Source: Psychromonas sp. Urea-02u-13 (GTDB lineage: Bacteria; Pseudomonadota; Gammaproteobacteria; Enterobacterales; Psychromonadaceae). Taken from it: a stretch of 64,000 nucleotides of DNA. Location: contig NZ_PJBZ01000053.1 in NCBI RefSeq assembly GCF_002835995.1, positions 1 to 64,000 on the forward strand, given 5' to 3'. This document shows, in pieces, positions 8,611 to 18,694 of this stretch. Positions within the stretch are counted from its first letter, which is position 1. The number at the start of each line of letters is the position of its first letter. The translations under genes were made by a program, and so were the position numbers. Below the pieces are notes generated by a model. It worked only from the letters and a program-made list of their open reading frames with translations, had not been told where the DNA came from and did no database searches.

Positions 8611-9837
8611 ATGTCAGAGCAAGGTTTTACTACAAAAATAGTACACGCAGACCATTCACTAAACTTAGAAGCGGGCGCCGTTCACGCACCAATTCATAAC
8701 TCTGTTCCTTATGGCTTTAGCGATGTACAAGGTTTAATTGACGTATTTCAAGGCCAACCTGGTCATGCTTATGCTCGTTCTTCAACGCCAACACTTGATG
8801 CGCTGTGCAAAAAAATTCAGATGATGGATCGGGGTGTTGCTACCGCTGTTTTCTCATCGGGCATGTCTGCTATTGTTGCTACCTTTTTAACCCTATTAAA
8901 AGAAGGCGACCACGTTATTTGTAGTCGCTTCCTATTTGGTAATACAACGAGCTTGTTAAGCACGTTAAAAGGTTATGGCATCGAAATAACACTGGTTGAT
9001 GCAACTGACATTAATGACGTTATTAAAGCTAAACAAGAAAATACAAAAATGGTTTTTGTTGAGACCATTGCTAACCCTGTTACACAGGTGAGCGCATTAG
9101 CTGAGATTGGTGACTTTTGTGAGATTGAAGAGCTTGTTTATGTTATCGATAATACCATTACATCAAGCTACCTTTTTGATGCAAGCTCTGTGAAGGCAAG
9201 CTTGATAGCGACATCTCTGTCTAAATATGTTGCTGGCCACGGTAATGCAATGGGTGGTTCTGTTACAGATACTGGTTTGTTTAACTGGGAAAAGTATCCA
9301 AACATTTATGAAGGTTACCGTAAAGGTGATAGTAAAATGTGGGGAATTAGCCAAATCAAGAAAAAAGGCTTACGTGACATGGGCGCTTGTTTAAGTTCTC
9401 AAGGCGCACACCTTATTTCTGTGGGCAGTGAAACGATGGAGCTACGCATGGATCGTCAAGGTCAAAATGCAATGGCGATCGCTGAGTTTTTACAGGCTCA
9501 CCCGAAAGTAGAAAATGTATATTACCCGGGGCTTGTTGATCATCCACAACACGATCGTGCTAAAGCGCTATTCAGTGGTTTTGGTGGTCTATTAAGTTTT
9601 GATTTAGTTGATGGACTAGATTGTTGTGAGTTGTTGAATAAAATGAACCTAGTGATCAGTGCGACTCATCTTGGTGATAACCGAACATTAGCTTTACCCG
9701 TTGCGCCAACTATCTATTTTGAGATGGGTTTGCAATTACGCCAAGAAATGGGCATTAGTGAAAATATGATTCGCTGTTCAATTGGTATCGAAAACACCGC
9801 TGACTTAATCGCAGACTTCGAACAAGCACTTGCTTAA
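8611..9837 (+). CDS. Cys/Met metabolism PLP-dependent enzyme (cystathionine gamma-synthase / methionine gamma-lyase family)
   Basis: A 408-residue fold-type I PLP enzyme. The cofactor Lys is about 205 in SLSKYVAGHGNAMGG, and the Asp that contacts the pyridine nitrogen is about 180 in YVIDNT. YARSSTPT and SGMSAI are the phosphate-binding and substrate-side motifs. The family makes or cleaves thioether amino acids: cystathionine synthesis, homocysteine formation, or gamma-elimination of methionine. The sequence alone does not let me choose. It is a single gene with AAAGGA before the ATG and a strong terminator behind it. Confidence 0.88.
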   Translation: MSEQGFTTKIVHADHSLNLEAGAVHAPIHNSVPYGFSDVQGLIDVFQGQPGHAYARSSTPTLDALCKKIQMMDRGVATAVFSSGMSAIVATFLTLLKEGDHVICSRFLFGNTTSLLSTLKGYGIEITLVDATDINDVIKAKQENTKMVFVETIANPVTQVSALAEIGDFCEIEELVYVIDNTITSSYLFDASSVKASLIATSLSKYVAGHGNAMGGSVTDTGLFNWEKYPNIYEGYRKGDSKMWGISQIKKKGLRDMGACLSSQGAHLISVGSETMELRMDRQGQNAMAIAEFLQAHPKVENVYYPGLVDHPQHDRAKALFSGFGGLLSFDLVDGLDCCELLNKMNLVISATHLGDNRTLALPVAPTIYFEMGLQLRQEMGISENMIRCSIGIENTADLIADFEQALA

Positions 9838-9853
9838 AAAATTCTAAGCTTAT

Positions 9854-9882
9854 AAAAAAAGAGACATTATGTCTCTTTTTTT
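9854..9882. terminator. Bidirectional-looking terminator
   Basis: GAGAC/GTCTC flanked by A and T runs gives a stem of about 12 pairs with a five-base loop, ending in T7. It terminates the PLP enzyme gene and overlaps the longest possible start of the next frame, which argues for the later start at 9896. Confidence 0.9.
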
Positions 9883-9895
9883 GTTTAAGGAACCT

Positions 9896-10243
9896 ATGAA
9901 AGTAACCACTGTTTTATTGCTGCTTTTTAGTCATTCATTAACATGGGCAAATAATATAGATACACATGAGCTAGGCCGATCACTGGCTAATTATCAAGCT
10001 TGCAGTGAAGTATCTGTAATGATGAATGATGATCAGATGTTTAACTATTATCAGAATATGCTTAACGATACGCGTTTCGCTTTACTAGCGCTAACCAGTG
10101 AAAAGTCTAAGCAGGTTTATGTAACTTGGACTAAAAGTGAAGCGGTATTGGTTAATATAGGGGAACAAAGTTTACAGAAGATTTGCTTGAGTCGTTTTGA
10201 TGAATTGTCGCGTAAGATGTTTAATAAAGTAGCCACTAAATAG
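9896..10243 (+). CDS. Small predicted periplasmic protein, function unknown
   Basis: A 115-residue protein with a clear signal peptide (MKVTTVLLLLFSHSLTWA-NN). The mature part is about 97 residues, mostly helical in character, with two Cys (in YQACSEV and QKICLSR) that could form a disulfide. I do not recognise a family. ATG 9896 has AAGGA five bases upstream. The longer frame from 9869 would begin inside the preceding terminator and spoil the signal peptide. It stands between a terminator and the convergent RRM gene. Confidence 0.72.
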   Translation: MKVTTVLLLLFSHSLTWANNIDTHELGRSLANYQACSEVSVMMNDDQMFNYYQNMLNDTRFALLALTSEKSKQVYVTWTKSEAVLVNIGEQSLQKICLSRFDELSRKMFNKVATK

Positions 10244-10288
10244 CATGGCTACTCGTGGCTACGTTAAAGAATGATTTAAGAAGGGCGA

Positions 10289-10756
10289 TTAATAATCGTC
10301 AGATTCTTTTATCTTTCCGTATAGGTTAGCTGCGTTATCATTGTTATTAATTACTTCAGCGTCATTGTTGTTTTTTTCTGTTGTTTTTTCAGCAGTCGTT
10401 TTTTCTGAAAATGTCTTTTTAACAACAGGAGATTTGGCAACATATTTTTTAGCTGCTTGCTTAAATTGTACTGGTTCAGCTTCTTTTTCTGCAACTACCA
10501 CTTCTACTTCAGATGTCTTTTGCTCTGCTTTTTTAACGCGGATAAAATTACCAGCCAGTTTGAATCCATTCAACGTTTTCATTGCTGCTTTTGCATCACC
10601 GATTTTTGGCATCTCTACAAATCCAAATCCTTTAGATTTACCTGTTTTGCTGTCTAATACCAAGCTGCAAGATTGAACTTTGCCATGCTCGCTAAATAAA
10701 CTAACTAATTTTTCTTCGGTTGTTGATAATGCTAAGTTGCGTACTAATAGTTTCAT
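10289..10756 (-). CDS. RRM-domain RNA-binding protein
   Basis: A 155-residue protein. Residues 1-78 form one RNA recognition motif, with RNP2 as KLLVRNLA and RNP1 as KGFGFVEM. A low-complexity Lys/Glu/Asn-rich tail of about 75 residues follows. Small single-RRM proteins occur in many marine gammaproteobacteria and are often linked to cold growth, but their RNA targets are mostly unknown. The chosen ATG starts MKLLVRN, as family members do; an in-frame TTG at 10774 is a weaker alternative. The tail could bind RNA non-specifically. Confidence 0.85.
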   Translation of the reverse strand: MKLLVRNLALSTTEEKLVSLFSEHGKVQSCSLVLDSKTGKSKGFGFVEMPKIGDAKAAMKTLNGFKLAGNFIRVKKAEQKTSEVEVVVAEKEAEPVQFKQAAKKYVAKSPVVKKTFSEKTTAEKTTEKNNNDAEVINNNDNAANLYGKIKESDDY

Positions 10757-10811
10757 GGTCATTCCAGTATTCAATAAATATTATTCTGTATATTAACAGC
10801 TATCAGCGCCA

Positions 10812-11432
10812 TTAACTAAGTATTAACCACAGAGCAACAGTAAACATCATTGTTGCAGCGATGCGGTTCATTATTTTTACATTGCCTTGTTCTTGCAATA
10901 AGTTACGTAATACTTTGCCGCCACTTGCATAAAGCAACATACAGATAAATTCAAAACAAAGAATAATACTAATCAAAATAGTAGCTTGTGGAATGAAAGC
11001 TTGTGACTCGTTAATAAAAGGCGGTAATAACGCAATAAAAAAGGCCCAACCTTTAGGGTTCACTATTGCGGTTACAAAACCCTGTGAAATTAAAGCCGAT
11101 GGCGCAATATCCATTTTCTTTAAATCATTATTCATCGCCATTTTGCCACGAGATAACCAAAGTTGAATAGCTAAGTAGATAAGGTAAGCACCACCGAGAT
11201 ATTTCAGAGCTAAAAATAAGCTTGGGTAGGCTAATAACAGTGCTGAAATACCCACTAGAGAAGAGGTTGCTACTAACGCAACACCGGCCAATTCTCCTAG
11301 CATCATCCATAAGCTACGGCGTACACCAATGGTCATGCCTAACGTTAAGGCTAGCGTCATACATAGCCCAGGCGTTATTGAAACGGCAAAAAAAGTAGGA
11401 ATAAAAAGTAATAATAAATTAGTGTCCATCAT
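10812..11432 (-). CDS. LysE/RhtB family amino acid exporter
   Basis: A 206-residue inner membrane protein with about six hydrophobic segments. The family opening FAVSITPGLCMTLALTLGMTIGVRRS and the middle stretch LKYLGGAYLIYLAIQLW are both present. Members export amino acids such as homoserine, threonine or lysine; the substrate here is not readable. It is a single gene. The adjoining 11433-11756 stretch holds no gene or site that I can support, apart from a small A/T-rich frame of 29 codons at 11579 without a ribosome binding site. Confidence 0.9.
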   Translation of the reverse strand: MMDTNLLLLFIPTFFAVSITPGLCMTLALTLGMTIGVRRSLWMMLGELAGVALVATSSLVGISALLLAYPSLFLALKYLGGAYLIYLAIQLWLSRGKMAMNNDLKKMDIAPSALISQGFVTAIVNPKGWAFFIALLPPFINESQAFIPQATILISIILCFEFICMLLYASGGKVLRNLLQEQGNVKIMNRIAATMMFTVALWLILS

Positions 11433-11756
11433 GTGTCCGGTAATTGTTTCGCTTAATAATTTATTAGCTTACAGGTAACTGTAAGTTTCGCAAAGCTTCG
11501 CTTGAAGCTGAGATTTGTTAAATGTTTATTGAGGGTTAGCAAATAATGACTCTGCTAGTAAGCGAAATCTCCGCAGTATGATGAAAAACATGACTATTAC
11601 CATTAATGATATTCGCTTAAATAGAAAAGCAGCTAAGCTTAATAAGTCATTTCTATTTGTTTGCTAAATAGCTTTTATGAATCATAGGATAATTGCTTTG
11701 TTTGTATTTGTAAGTGCACATAGTGTATTTACATTGAAATAATGAAAAGGTCGATG

Positions 11757-12167
11757 ATGGTTAAAAAATACTTATATATAACACTTGGATTTATCTCATT
11801 AGCAACCGGTTTTGTTGGCATAGTCGTGCCGGGTTTGCCCACCACTTCATTTGCTTTATTAGCGTTGTTTTTCTTTAGTCGTAGCTCAAAAAAATTCCAT
11901 GATAGATTATTGAATAACAAAGTCATGGGGCCGCTCATTGAAAAGTTTCGTTGTGGTCAGGGGTTAACGCGTAAAGATAAAACTAATATTTTGTTATTAA
12001 CCTGGTTTTCAATTTGCTTTGCACTTTTCTTCTTTATTGAAAATGCCTATATTCAATGGTTTTTAGCTATTATTTTACTTTTTAAAACGTGGTTTATCAT
12101 ACGTTATAAAAGCAAAGAAACGCCATTAAATGAACAATCCAACAGTGACAACTTAACCAGTAAATAG
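11757..12167 (+). CDS. ybaN: DUF454 (YbaN-type) inner membrane protein
   Basis: About 136 residues. The signature near the start is YLYITLGFISLATGFVGIVV, then PGLPTTSFALLALFFFSRSS, typical of DUF454. Two or three hydrophobic segments follow, ending in a polar tail of about 25 residues. Its role is unknown. ATG codons at 11742, 11754 and 11757 are all in frame; AAGG at 11746-11749 best serves 11757. It has no operon partner. Confidence 0.85.
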   Translation: MVKKYLYITLGFISLATGFVGIVVPGLPTTSFALLALFFFSRSSKKFHDRLLNNKVMGPLIEKFRCGQGLTRKDKTNILLLTWFSICFALFFFIENAYIQWFLAIILLFKTWFIIRYKSKETPLNEQSNSDNLTSK

Positions 12168-12711
12168 CCTTTAGTTTATTTTTGAAAGACCTCCATTATG
12201 AATTTAACATAGACGACTGAGTTATATTAAATTCAGGCTATCCTGTTAATTTTTATTATTAATTCCTACCTATCAATAGGTAACATAAAGAGGCATCACA
12301 TTTTATTCATTATTTATTAATTATTAATGTTGCCTTATATTGAATATAATATATTCAATGAGTTTGTAGCAAAATTGAGATGTAACTCGATTTTTAAATT
12401 ACGTAAATGGATGGAATGGCTAAATGATTTCATCGCGCATTGAATTTAAACGAACATTCACTCTTTAGCATTGTTGAACATATTACTCCTTAAAATCCCC
12501 CCCCTTCTGTCATTACTACATCTTTATATAATATAAAGCGTGTTGTTGCGTGGGTATGATTAAAAGAAAGATCAGAGCAATAAGAGTGAGGGTTGTGTGA
12601 GTTTGACGTTATGTGAGTGTTGCATAGGCAGAGGATCGAAATGCTAAGAATCGATACTCAAAGCAAAAATAGAATTTAATTAATCTACAATAAATATATG
12701 AAAGGATTTAA
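12168..12711. other. Gene-free stretch before the BCCT gene
   Basis: AT-rich spacer of 544 bases with a run of eight C near 12500. I find no coding frame, repeat or convincing promoter. It presumably holds the promoter of the downstream transporter. Confidence 0.5.
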
Positions 12712-14271
12712 ATGAACACTTCGCAAGCGTTTACAAAAGACAGAGAGGCACCGATGCAAAAAATAAAATTGTTGGATGGAGTCGATATTCCCGTATTTTT
12801 GATCAGTGGTGGCGCGCTTGTGCTATTTGCCCTGTTGGCACTCTATGACATTCAAATGATGTCTAGTTGGGTGAATACAAGTTTTGCTGCATCAACCAAA
12901 ATATTTGGCGCTTATTGGCAAGTGCTACTACTACTTACTTTTTTAATTGGTATTTTCTTAGCGTTAAGTCGAACGGGAAAAGTGGTATTAGGCGGATTAA
13001 CATCGCCGGAAATATCGACCTTTAAATGGATTTCTATCATCATGTGTACCTTGCTTGCCGGTGGTGGCGTGTTTTGGGCCGCTGCTGAGCCGATGGCACA
13101 TTTTACTTCTCCGCCTCCTTATTTTGGTGGTGAAACAGGAACAAAAGAAGCTGCTTTTAACGCATTAGCACAAAGCTTTATGCATTGGGGTTTTTTAGCT
13201 TGGGCTATTCTGGGCAGTTTGACCGGCATCGTGTTTATGCATTTACATTATGAAAAAGGCTTACCACTAAAACCACGTACTTTGCTCTATCCTGTTTTTG
13301 GTGACAAAGTGATGAAAGGGGCCTTTGGTACGATTGTTGACTCTTGTTGTGTGATTGCGGTCGTTGCTGGAACCGTTGGGCCAATTGGTTTTTTAGGGTT
13401 ACAAGTTAGCTTTGGTTTAGAAAAGTTGTTTGGTATTCCGGATACTTACCTCACTCAAGTCATTATATTATTGGCACTTATTTGTCTTTATACTTTATCT
13501 GCCGTGAGTGGAGTCACTAAAGGTATTCAAATATTAAGCCGTCTTAATATCATTTTAGCGGTTTTTTTAATGGCTTTTATTTTGATTTTTGGTCCTACCG
13601 CTTTTATCTTTGATAGTTACATCCACTCCTTTGGCCTTTATATAGATAACTTTATTCCAATGGCGACTTTTCGCGCTGATCCTGCTTGGCTTGATTGGTG
13701 GACAGTATTCTTTTGGGGATGGTTTTTAGGTTATGGTCCTTTAATGGCGATGTTTGTTGCTCGTATTTCACGTGGCCGTACTATTCGTGAAATGATATTA
13801 CTCATTTCAGTGGTTGCACCTATTATCACTTGTTTTTGGTTCACTATCGTAGGTGGTAGTGGTTTAGCTTATGAGTTAGCCACACCTGGTGTTATTTCTG
13901 AACCTTTCACCGGTTTAAATTTACCGGCTGCATTGCTTGCGATTACAGAGCAACTACCAATGGGCTGGCTAATATCGGTATTGTTCTTGATATTAACCAC
14001 CATTTTTGTTGCTACAACGGGTGATTCAATGACCTTTTCTGTGTCAATGGTAATGACTGGAACAGATTCTCCACAGAGTTCATTACGTGTTTTTTGGGGC
14101 GTAATTATGGGCGTGATGGCTGCTTTGCTTATCTCTATTGGCTCTGGAGGAATATCTGCACTGCAGTCTTTTATTGTGGTCACAGCCGTGCCAGTTTCAC
14201 TGGTCTTGTTGCCCTCATTGTGGAATGCACCACAAATCGCGCGCAAGATGGCTGACGAGCAAGGGTTGTAA
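12712..14271 (+). CDS. BCCT family transporter (betaine/choline/carnitine type)
   Basis: A 519-residue inner membrane transporter with about twelve helices. The family core is visible: WWTVFFWGWFLGYGPLMAMF followed by VARISRGRTIREM, and GGGVFWAAAEPMAHF in the early helices. BCCT proteins use sodium or proton gradients to take up compatible solutes such as glycine betaine, or exchange carnitine-like compounds. The charged C-terminal tail that senses osmolarity in BetP is not seen. Start ATG 12712 has AAAGGA well placed. Substrate not decided. Confidence 0.92.
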   Translation: MNTSQAFTKDREAPMQKIKLLDGVDIPVFLISGGALVLFALLALYDIQMMSSWVNTSFAASTKIFGAYWQVLLLLTFLIGIFLALSRTGKVVLGGLTSPEISTFKWISIIMCTLLAGGGVFWAAAEPMAHFTSPPPYFGGETGTKEAAFNALAQSFMHWGFLAWAILGSLTGIVFMHLHYEKGLPLKPRTLLYPVFGDKVMKGAFGTIVDSCCVIAVVAGTVGPIGFLGLQVSFGLEKLFGIPDTYLTQVIILLALICLYTLSAVSGVTKGIQILSRLNIILAVFLMAFILIFGPTAFIFDSYIHSFGLYIDNFIPMATFRADPAWLDWWTVFFWGWFLGYGPLMAMFVARISRGRTIREMILLISVVAPIITCFWFTIVGGSGLAYELATPGVISEPFTGLNLPAALLAITEQLPMGWLISVLFLILTTIFVATTGDSMTFSVSMVMTGTDSPQSSLRVFWGVIMGVMAALLISIGSGGISALQSFIVVTAVPVSLVLLPSLWNAPQIARKMADEQGL

Positions 14272-14283
14272 AGTTAATTAAAC

Positions 14284-14327
14284 TAGCGAACAAGGCACAT
14301 TTTTTAATAAAATGTGCCTGTTCGCTG
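14284..14327 (+). terminator. Long hairpin after the BCCT gene
   Basis: AGCGAACA-GGCACATTTT pairs with AAAATGTGCC-GTTCGCT, about 18 pairs with one unpaired base on each side and a short loop. No T run follows, so it may act as an RNA 3' end or processing barrier rather than a classical terminator. Confidence 0.7.
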
Positions 14328-14784
14328 GTTAAAGATATTGATAACTGTTTTGTTAAATTATTTCAGTGTTTTCCCTCCTCTCGCTACTCTTGTTTACATT
14401 CCTTTGCCGCATCGTCATCAAAAAGCCAATTAACCACTTTATTTGCATATATTGTGCTTGTTCTTAATTGCGCATGAAGTATTTTTGCAGATAATAATAA
14501 ATTTTGTTAAATATCCTTATTATCTCTGTGTTGGTGTATTGATATTAAATGAATTGCTGATCTTAATTTGTTATAGTTGCGCGCACTTAAAATGATATAA
14601 AAATATGCCTGCATTTTACTGCGATTATTTGCAGCAGAGCGGGCGTAAAAGTTAACTAACGAGGTCTGAGTTGATGTAGCTTATTTTATAGAGAACCTAT
14701 TAAAGAATAATATTTACATTATTCATATAAATGATCAGGCGATGACCTGTTCAGTTTAAGCATACAAACAAAGAGAATTATAAA
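14328..14784. other. Gene-free stretch before prfC
   Basis: About 450 bases of AT-rich DNA with no coding frame or repeat that I can support. It must contain the prfC promoter, which I could not place with confidence. Confidence 0.5.
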
Positions 14785-16371
14785 ATGGCAGATGCTAAGT
14801 TTCTAGAAGCCGTCAACAGTCGACGCACCTTCGCAATTATCTCTCACCCCGATGCGGGTAAAACAACGATCACTGAAAAAGTATTACTTTTCGGGAACGC
14901 GTTGCAAAAAGCAGGTACAGTTAAAGGTAAAAAATCGGGTCAACATGCCAAGTCAGATTGGATGGAGATGGAGAAGGAACGTGGTATCTCAATCACGACC
15001 TCGGTAATGCAATTCCCTTACAATAATTCCATTGTTAATCTACTTGATACACCAGGACATGAAGATTTCTCTGAAGATACTTACCGTACATTAACGGCTG
15101 TTGATTCATGTTTAATGGTTATCGATGCCGCTAAAGGTGTAGAGCAACGTACGATTAAATTAATGGAAGTCACACGTCTTCGTGATACACCTATCATCAC
15201 GTTTATGAATAAATGTGACCGTGATACACGTGATCCTATCGATTTAATGGATGAAGTTGAAGATGTTTTAAACATCGCTTGTGCCCCAATTACTTGGCCA
15301 ATCGGCATGGGTAAAGAGTTTAAAGGCATTTATCATATTTTACGTGATGAAGTGATTTTATACTCAACAGGTCAAGGCCATACCATTCAAGAAGTGCGTA
15401 CGATTAAAGGCTTAGATAATCCTGAGCTTGATGAGGTACTACCACTCCACGCTGCTGATTTACGCGAAGAAATGGAATTGGTAGTTGGCGCATCTAACGA
15501 GTTTGATTTAGAGCTGTTTTTAAGTGGTGAGCTAACGCCTGTTTATTTTGGTACTGCACTGGGTAACTTTGGTGTTGATCATGTATTAGACGGTTTAACA
15601 GAATGGGCACCAAAACCATTAGCGCGTATTGCTAAAGAGCGAATCGTTGAACCAACGGAAGAAGACTTTTCTGGCTTTATCTTTAAAATTCAAGCGAATA
15701 TGGATCCAAAACATCGTGACCGTATCGCCTTCATGCGTGTTTGCTCTGGTAAATATGAAAAAGGCATGAAAATGTTACACGTACGCACCGGTAAAAAGGT
15801 AAGTATCTCTGATGCTGTTACCTTTATGGCTGGCGACCGAACGGCAGCTGAAGAAGCTTATCCGGGTGATATTATTGGTTTACATAACCACGGTACAATC
15901 CAGATCGGTGATGCATTTACTTTGAATGAGCAGCTTAAATTTACCGGTATTCCTAACTTTGCGCCAGAAATGTTCCGTCGTATTCGTTTACAAGATCCGC
16001 TTAAACAGAAACAGCTGTTAAAAGGGCTGATGCAACTTTCTGAAGAGGGGGCTGTACAAGTATTCCGTCCGCTACGTAGTAATGATTTAATCGTAGGCGC
16101 GGTCGGTGTACTGCAGTTTGAAGTGGTTGTACAACGTCTTAAATCAGAATACAAAGTAGAGGCTATCTACGAAGGCATTAGTGTTGCGACTGCCCTATGG
16201 GTTGATAGTGAAGACGAGCAAAAAATGGCTGAGTTCGAAAAGAAAGCTTACGATAACCTCGCATTAGACGGTAGTAACAACTTAACGTATGTTGCACCAA
16301 CTATGGTTAACTTAAATCTTGCGATTGAACGTTACCCTGCCGTTAACTTCCGTAAAACACGCGAACATTAA
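14785..16371 (+). CDS. prfC: Peptide chain release factor 3
   Basis: A 528-residue translational GTPase that recycles RF1 and RF2 from the ribosome after termination. G1 is SHPDAGKTT, the G2 region has [14 protein letters not shown]3 is [14 protein letters not shown] and G4 is NKCDR. The C-terminal region matches RF3 ([46 protein letters not shown]). Length equals that of the E. coli protein. A terminator follows at 16380. Confidence 0.98.
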   Translation: MADAKFLEAVNSRRTFAIISHPDAGKTTITEKVLLFGNALQKAGTVKGKKSGQHAKSDWMEMEKERGISITTSVMQFPYNNSIVNLLDTPGHEDFSEDTYRTLTAVDSCLMVIDAAKGVEQRTIKLMEVTRLRDTPIITFMNKCDRDTRDPIDLMDEVEDVLNIACAPITWPIGMGKEFKGIYHILRDEVILYSTGQGHTIQEVRTIKGLDNPELDEVLPLHAADLREEMELVVGASNEFDLELFLSGELTPVYFGTALGNFGVDHVLDGLTEWAPKPLARIAKERIVEPTEEDFSGFIFKIQANMDPKHRDRIAFMRVCSGKYEKGMKMLHVRTGKKVSISDAVTFMAGDRTAAEEAYPGDIIGLHNHGTIQIGDAFTLNEQLKFTGIPNFAPEMFRRIRLQDPLKQKQLLKGLMQLSEEGAVQVFRPLRSNDLIVGAVGVLQFEVVVQRLKSEYKVEAIYEGISVATALWVDSEDEQKMAEFEKKAYDNLALDGSNNLTYVAPTMVNLNLAIERYPAVNFRKTREH

Positions 16372-16379
16372 TCGCATGC

Positions 16380-16420
16380 GATAAAACCTAGCCTTTTTGT
16401 GGTTAGGTTTTATCATTTTT
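16380..16420 (+). terminator. Terminator of prfC
   Basis: An 11-pair stem (GATAAAACCTA / TAGGTTTTATC) with a 13-base loop, then ATTTTT. Confidence 0.8.
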
Positions 16421-16433
16421 GACCAAGGTTGCC

Positions 16434-17267
16434 ATGAAACAGACTGTATTATGGATGACAGGTGCAATATGTTCATTCTCTCTGATGGCGTTGGCTGGAC
16501 GTGAATTAAGCGGTCAAATCAATACTTTTGAAATGCTCTTTTTCAGAAGCCTACTTGGGCTAATCGTGATAAGTACGGTTATCGCTTGCACTCGAAAAAT
16601 ACAATACTTCCAAAGTGCACAAATCAAAGGTCATCTTATACGTAACAGTTTCCATTTTCTCGGCCAATACGGCTGGTTTATTGGATTAGGCATCTTGCCA
16701 CTTGCTCAAGTCTTTGCGATTGAATTTACGGTGCCATTTTGGACTGCAATTATCGCATCAGTATTTTTAAAAGATCGATTAACACTGACTAAAGTGAGCG
16801 CGATTGTTATTGCATTTGTTGGTGTGTTATTGATTGTGCAACCCTCATTAGAGCACTTTGATAATGCCTCCTTGATCGTACTCGGGGCTGCCATTTGTTA
16901 TGCCTGCGCGCATACTGGCACTAAAGTACTCGCTAAAAATAATCATCCTTTAACTATTTTATTTTATATGTGTTTGATTCAATTGCCGATAGGTGGGGTG
17001 ATGATGATTCCTCATTGGACAAATCCAACGCTGCTTCAGTGGGGTTGGATTCTCATTATTGCACTGACTGCATTAACCGCTCATTTCTGCATGACTAAAG
17101 CCATGTTAACAAGCACAGTGACAACCGTGGTGACACTTGATTTTATGCGCTTACCTTTAATTGCTGTGGTTGGTTTTTTCCTGTATCAAGAAGCCTTTGG
17201 TTTATGGGCAATAATCGGTGCGTGTATTATATTAGGTGCTATGTTTTTGAGTCTTAAATTACCTTAA
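16434..17267 (+). CDS. EamA/DMT superfamily permease
   Basis: A 277-residue inner membrane protein with ten predicted helices in two similar halves, the drug/metabolite transporter layout. The first half has FEMLFFRSLLGLIVI and PLAQVFAIEFTVPFWTAIIA, seen in the S-adenosylmethionine/RarD-like branch. ATG 16434 with AAGG upstream is preferred over the in-frame TTG at 16419, which lies in the prfC terminator. Substrate unknown. The next gene, yjjV, starts 26 bases later and may be cotranscribed. Confidence 0.88.
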   Translation: MKQTVLWMTGAICSFSLMALAGRELSGQINTFEMLFFRSLLGLIVISTVIACTRKIQYFQSAQIKGHLIRNSFHFLGQYGWFIGLGILPLAQVFAIEFTVPFWTAIIASVFLKDRLTLTKVSAIVIAFVGVLLIVQPSLEHFDNASLIVLGAAICYACAHTGTKVLAKNNHPLTILFYMCLIQLPIGGVMMIPHWTNPTLLQWGWILIIALTALTAHFCMTKAMLTSTVTTVVTLDFMRLPLIAVVGFFLYQEAFGLWAIIGACIILGAMFLSLKLP

Positions 17268-17293
17268 TCCCATTAAAATAGTTGAGGTAATAA

Positions 17294-18067
17294 ATGTTTA
17301 CCGATAGCCACTGCCATCTTGATTTTCCTTGCTTTAAGGATGAATTAGACCCTTTATTAGCGGCGTTAAAGCAAAAGGGCATCACTAAGTTAGTTATCCC
17401 TGCAACGCAAGCAAGTGCTTGGCCTATGATAAAAGAAATGGCTAGTGCCCACTCCCCACTTTATTATTCACTGGGAATACACCCGCATTTTTTAGACTCA
17501 TTTGAAGAGGTCCATTTAGCGCATTTGCATGACATGCTGTTAAGTCGTGATGATAAATGTATTGCACTGGGAGAGATCGGGTTAGACAAGTTTGCACAAG
17601 CCTCTCAAACACAGCAAGAATGGGTGTTTGTTAAACAAGTTGAAATTGCGTTGCAACTTGAACTACCTATTATTTTACATTGTGTTAAAAAACAAGGTCG
17701 TGTGTTAGCTATTTTGAAAGCGTTGAATTTCCAACAAGGGGGCGTTTACCATGCTTTCTCTGGCAGTTTAGAAGTGGCGCATGAATTTATTAAGCTGGGT
17801 TTTAAACTCGGTGTAGGCGCGGTGATTACTTATCCTAATTCAACTAAAACGCGCCAAACTTTTGCTACCTTACCACTGGACGCACTGTTGTTAGAAACAG
17901 ATGCCCCGGATATGCCACTTTATCAGCAACAAACAAAAAACAACTCACCGCTCAATATTATCCCTATTTTTGAATGTTTAGCGTCATTACGTAGTGAGCC
18001 AAAAGCACAACTTGCCACACAACTTTATAACAATATGCATAATATTTTTTCTTTATCCAATGACTAA
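17294..18067 (+). CDS. yjjV: TatD-family metal-dependent hydrolase YjjV
   Basis: A 257-residue TIM-barrel metallohydrolase. The metal-binding HCH is in FTDSHCHLDFPCF, the bridging Glu in LGEIGLDKF, later ligands in ILHCVKK and YHAFSGS, and the final Asp in LLLETDAPDMPL. The VIPAT and GVGAVITYP stretches match YjjV rather than TatD or YcfH. Relatives act as 3'-5' exonucleases on DNA; YjjV itself is less well defined. In E. coli yjjV lies close to prfC, as here. Confidence 0.93.
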   Translation: MFTDSHCHLDFPCFKDELDPLLAALKQKGITKLVIPATQASAWPMIKEMASAHSPLYYSLGIHPHFLDSFEEVHLAHLHDMLLSRDDKCIALGEIGLDKFAQASQTQQEWVFVKQVEIALQLELPIILHCVKKQGRVLAILKALNFQQGGVYHAFSGSLEVAHEFIKLGFKLGVGAVITYPNSTKTRQTFATLPLDALLLETDAPDMPLYQQQTKNNSPLNIIPIFECLASLRSEPKAQLATQLYNNMHNIFSLSND

Positions 18068-18129
18068 TGTTGGATTTCAGCGTAAAATAACTGCTTTTTT
18101 CAAATCGTTTAAATTTAAGGTGAAACTCC

Positions 18130-18609
18130 ATGGTTCAATACCCAATGACCGCAACAGGCGTCGCTTCTTTACGTAGTGAACTTGATCAATTAAAGAATGT
18201 ACTCCGTCCAGAGATTGTTGCTTCAATCGCAGAAGCGCGTGAACATGGTGATCTTAAAGAAAATGCAGAATACCATGCTGCACGTGAGCAACAGGGTTTT
18301 TGTGAAGGGCGTATTCAAGATATCGAAGCAAAGCTTTCAAATGTTCAAGTTATTGACGTAAGTAAATTAGCTAATAACGGTAAAGTTATTTTTGGAACAA
18401 CGGTAACGATTGTTAATGTTGATACTGATGCAGAAGTGACTTACAAAATTGTAGGCGATGATGAAGCAGACATTAAATTAAACTTAATTTCAGTAAGCTC
18501 ACCTATTGCACGTGGCTTAATTGGTAAAATGTTAGATGATGAGATCACTATCAAAACACCAGGTGGCTCAATTGATTATGAAATAATCAAAGTGCAGTAC
18601 GTTGTTTAA
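18130..18609 (+). CDS. greA: Transcription elongation factor GreA
   Basis: A 159-residue factor that enters the RNA polymerase secondary channel and stimulates cleavage of backtracked RNA. The N-terminal coiled coil has [20 protein letters not shown], with the tip acidic pair that positions the catalytic magnesium (ENAEY). The C-terminal domain has [16 protein letters not shown] and the ending [10 protein letters not shown]. Start ATG 18130 has AAGGTGA upstream. A shared terminator separates it from convergent yhbY. Confidence 0.98.
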   Translation: MVQYPMTATGVASLRSELDQLKNVLRPEIVASIAEAREHGDLKENAEYHAAREQQGFCEGRIQDIEAKLSNVQVIDVSKLANNGKVIFGTTVTIVNVDTDAEVTYKIVGDDEADIKLNLISVSSPIARGLIGKMLDDEITIKTPGGSIDYEIIKVQYVV

Positions 18610-18647
18610 TAAAAAATAGTTTAATAAAATAACTTCTTAGCAGATAC

Positions 18648-18675
18648 AAAAAAGCCCAGATAATCTGGGCTTTTT
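18648..18675. terminator. Bidirectional terminator between greA and yhbY
   Basis: A-run, GCCCAGA, three-base loop, TCTGGGC, T5: symmetrical, so it can serve both convergent genes. Confidence 0.92.
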
Positions 18676-18694
18676 AATAAAGGAAGATAAAAAA

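Noticed and set aside
11579-11668. 29-codon frame between the LysE and YbaN genes
   Set aside because: No ribosome binding site, low complexity, nothing recognised.
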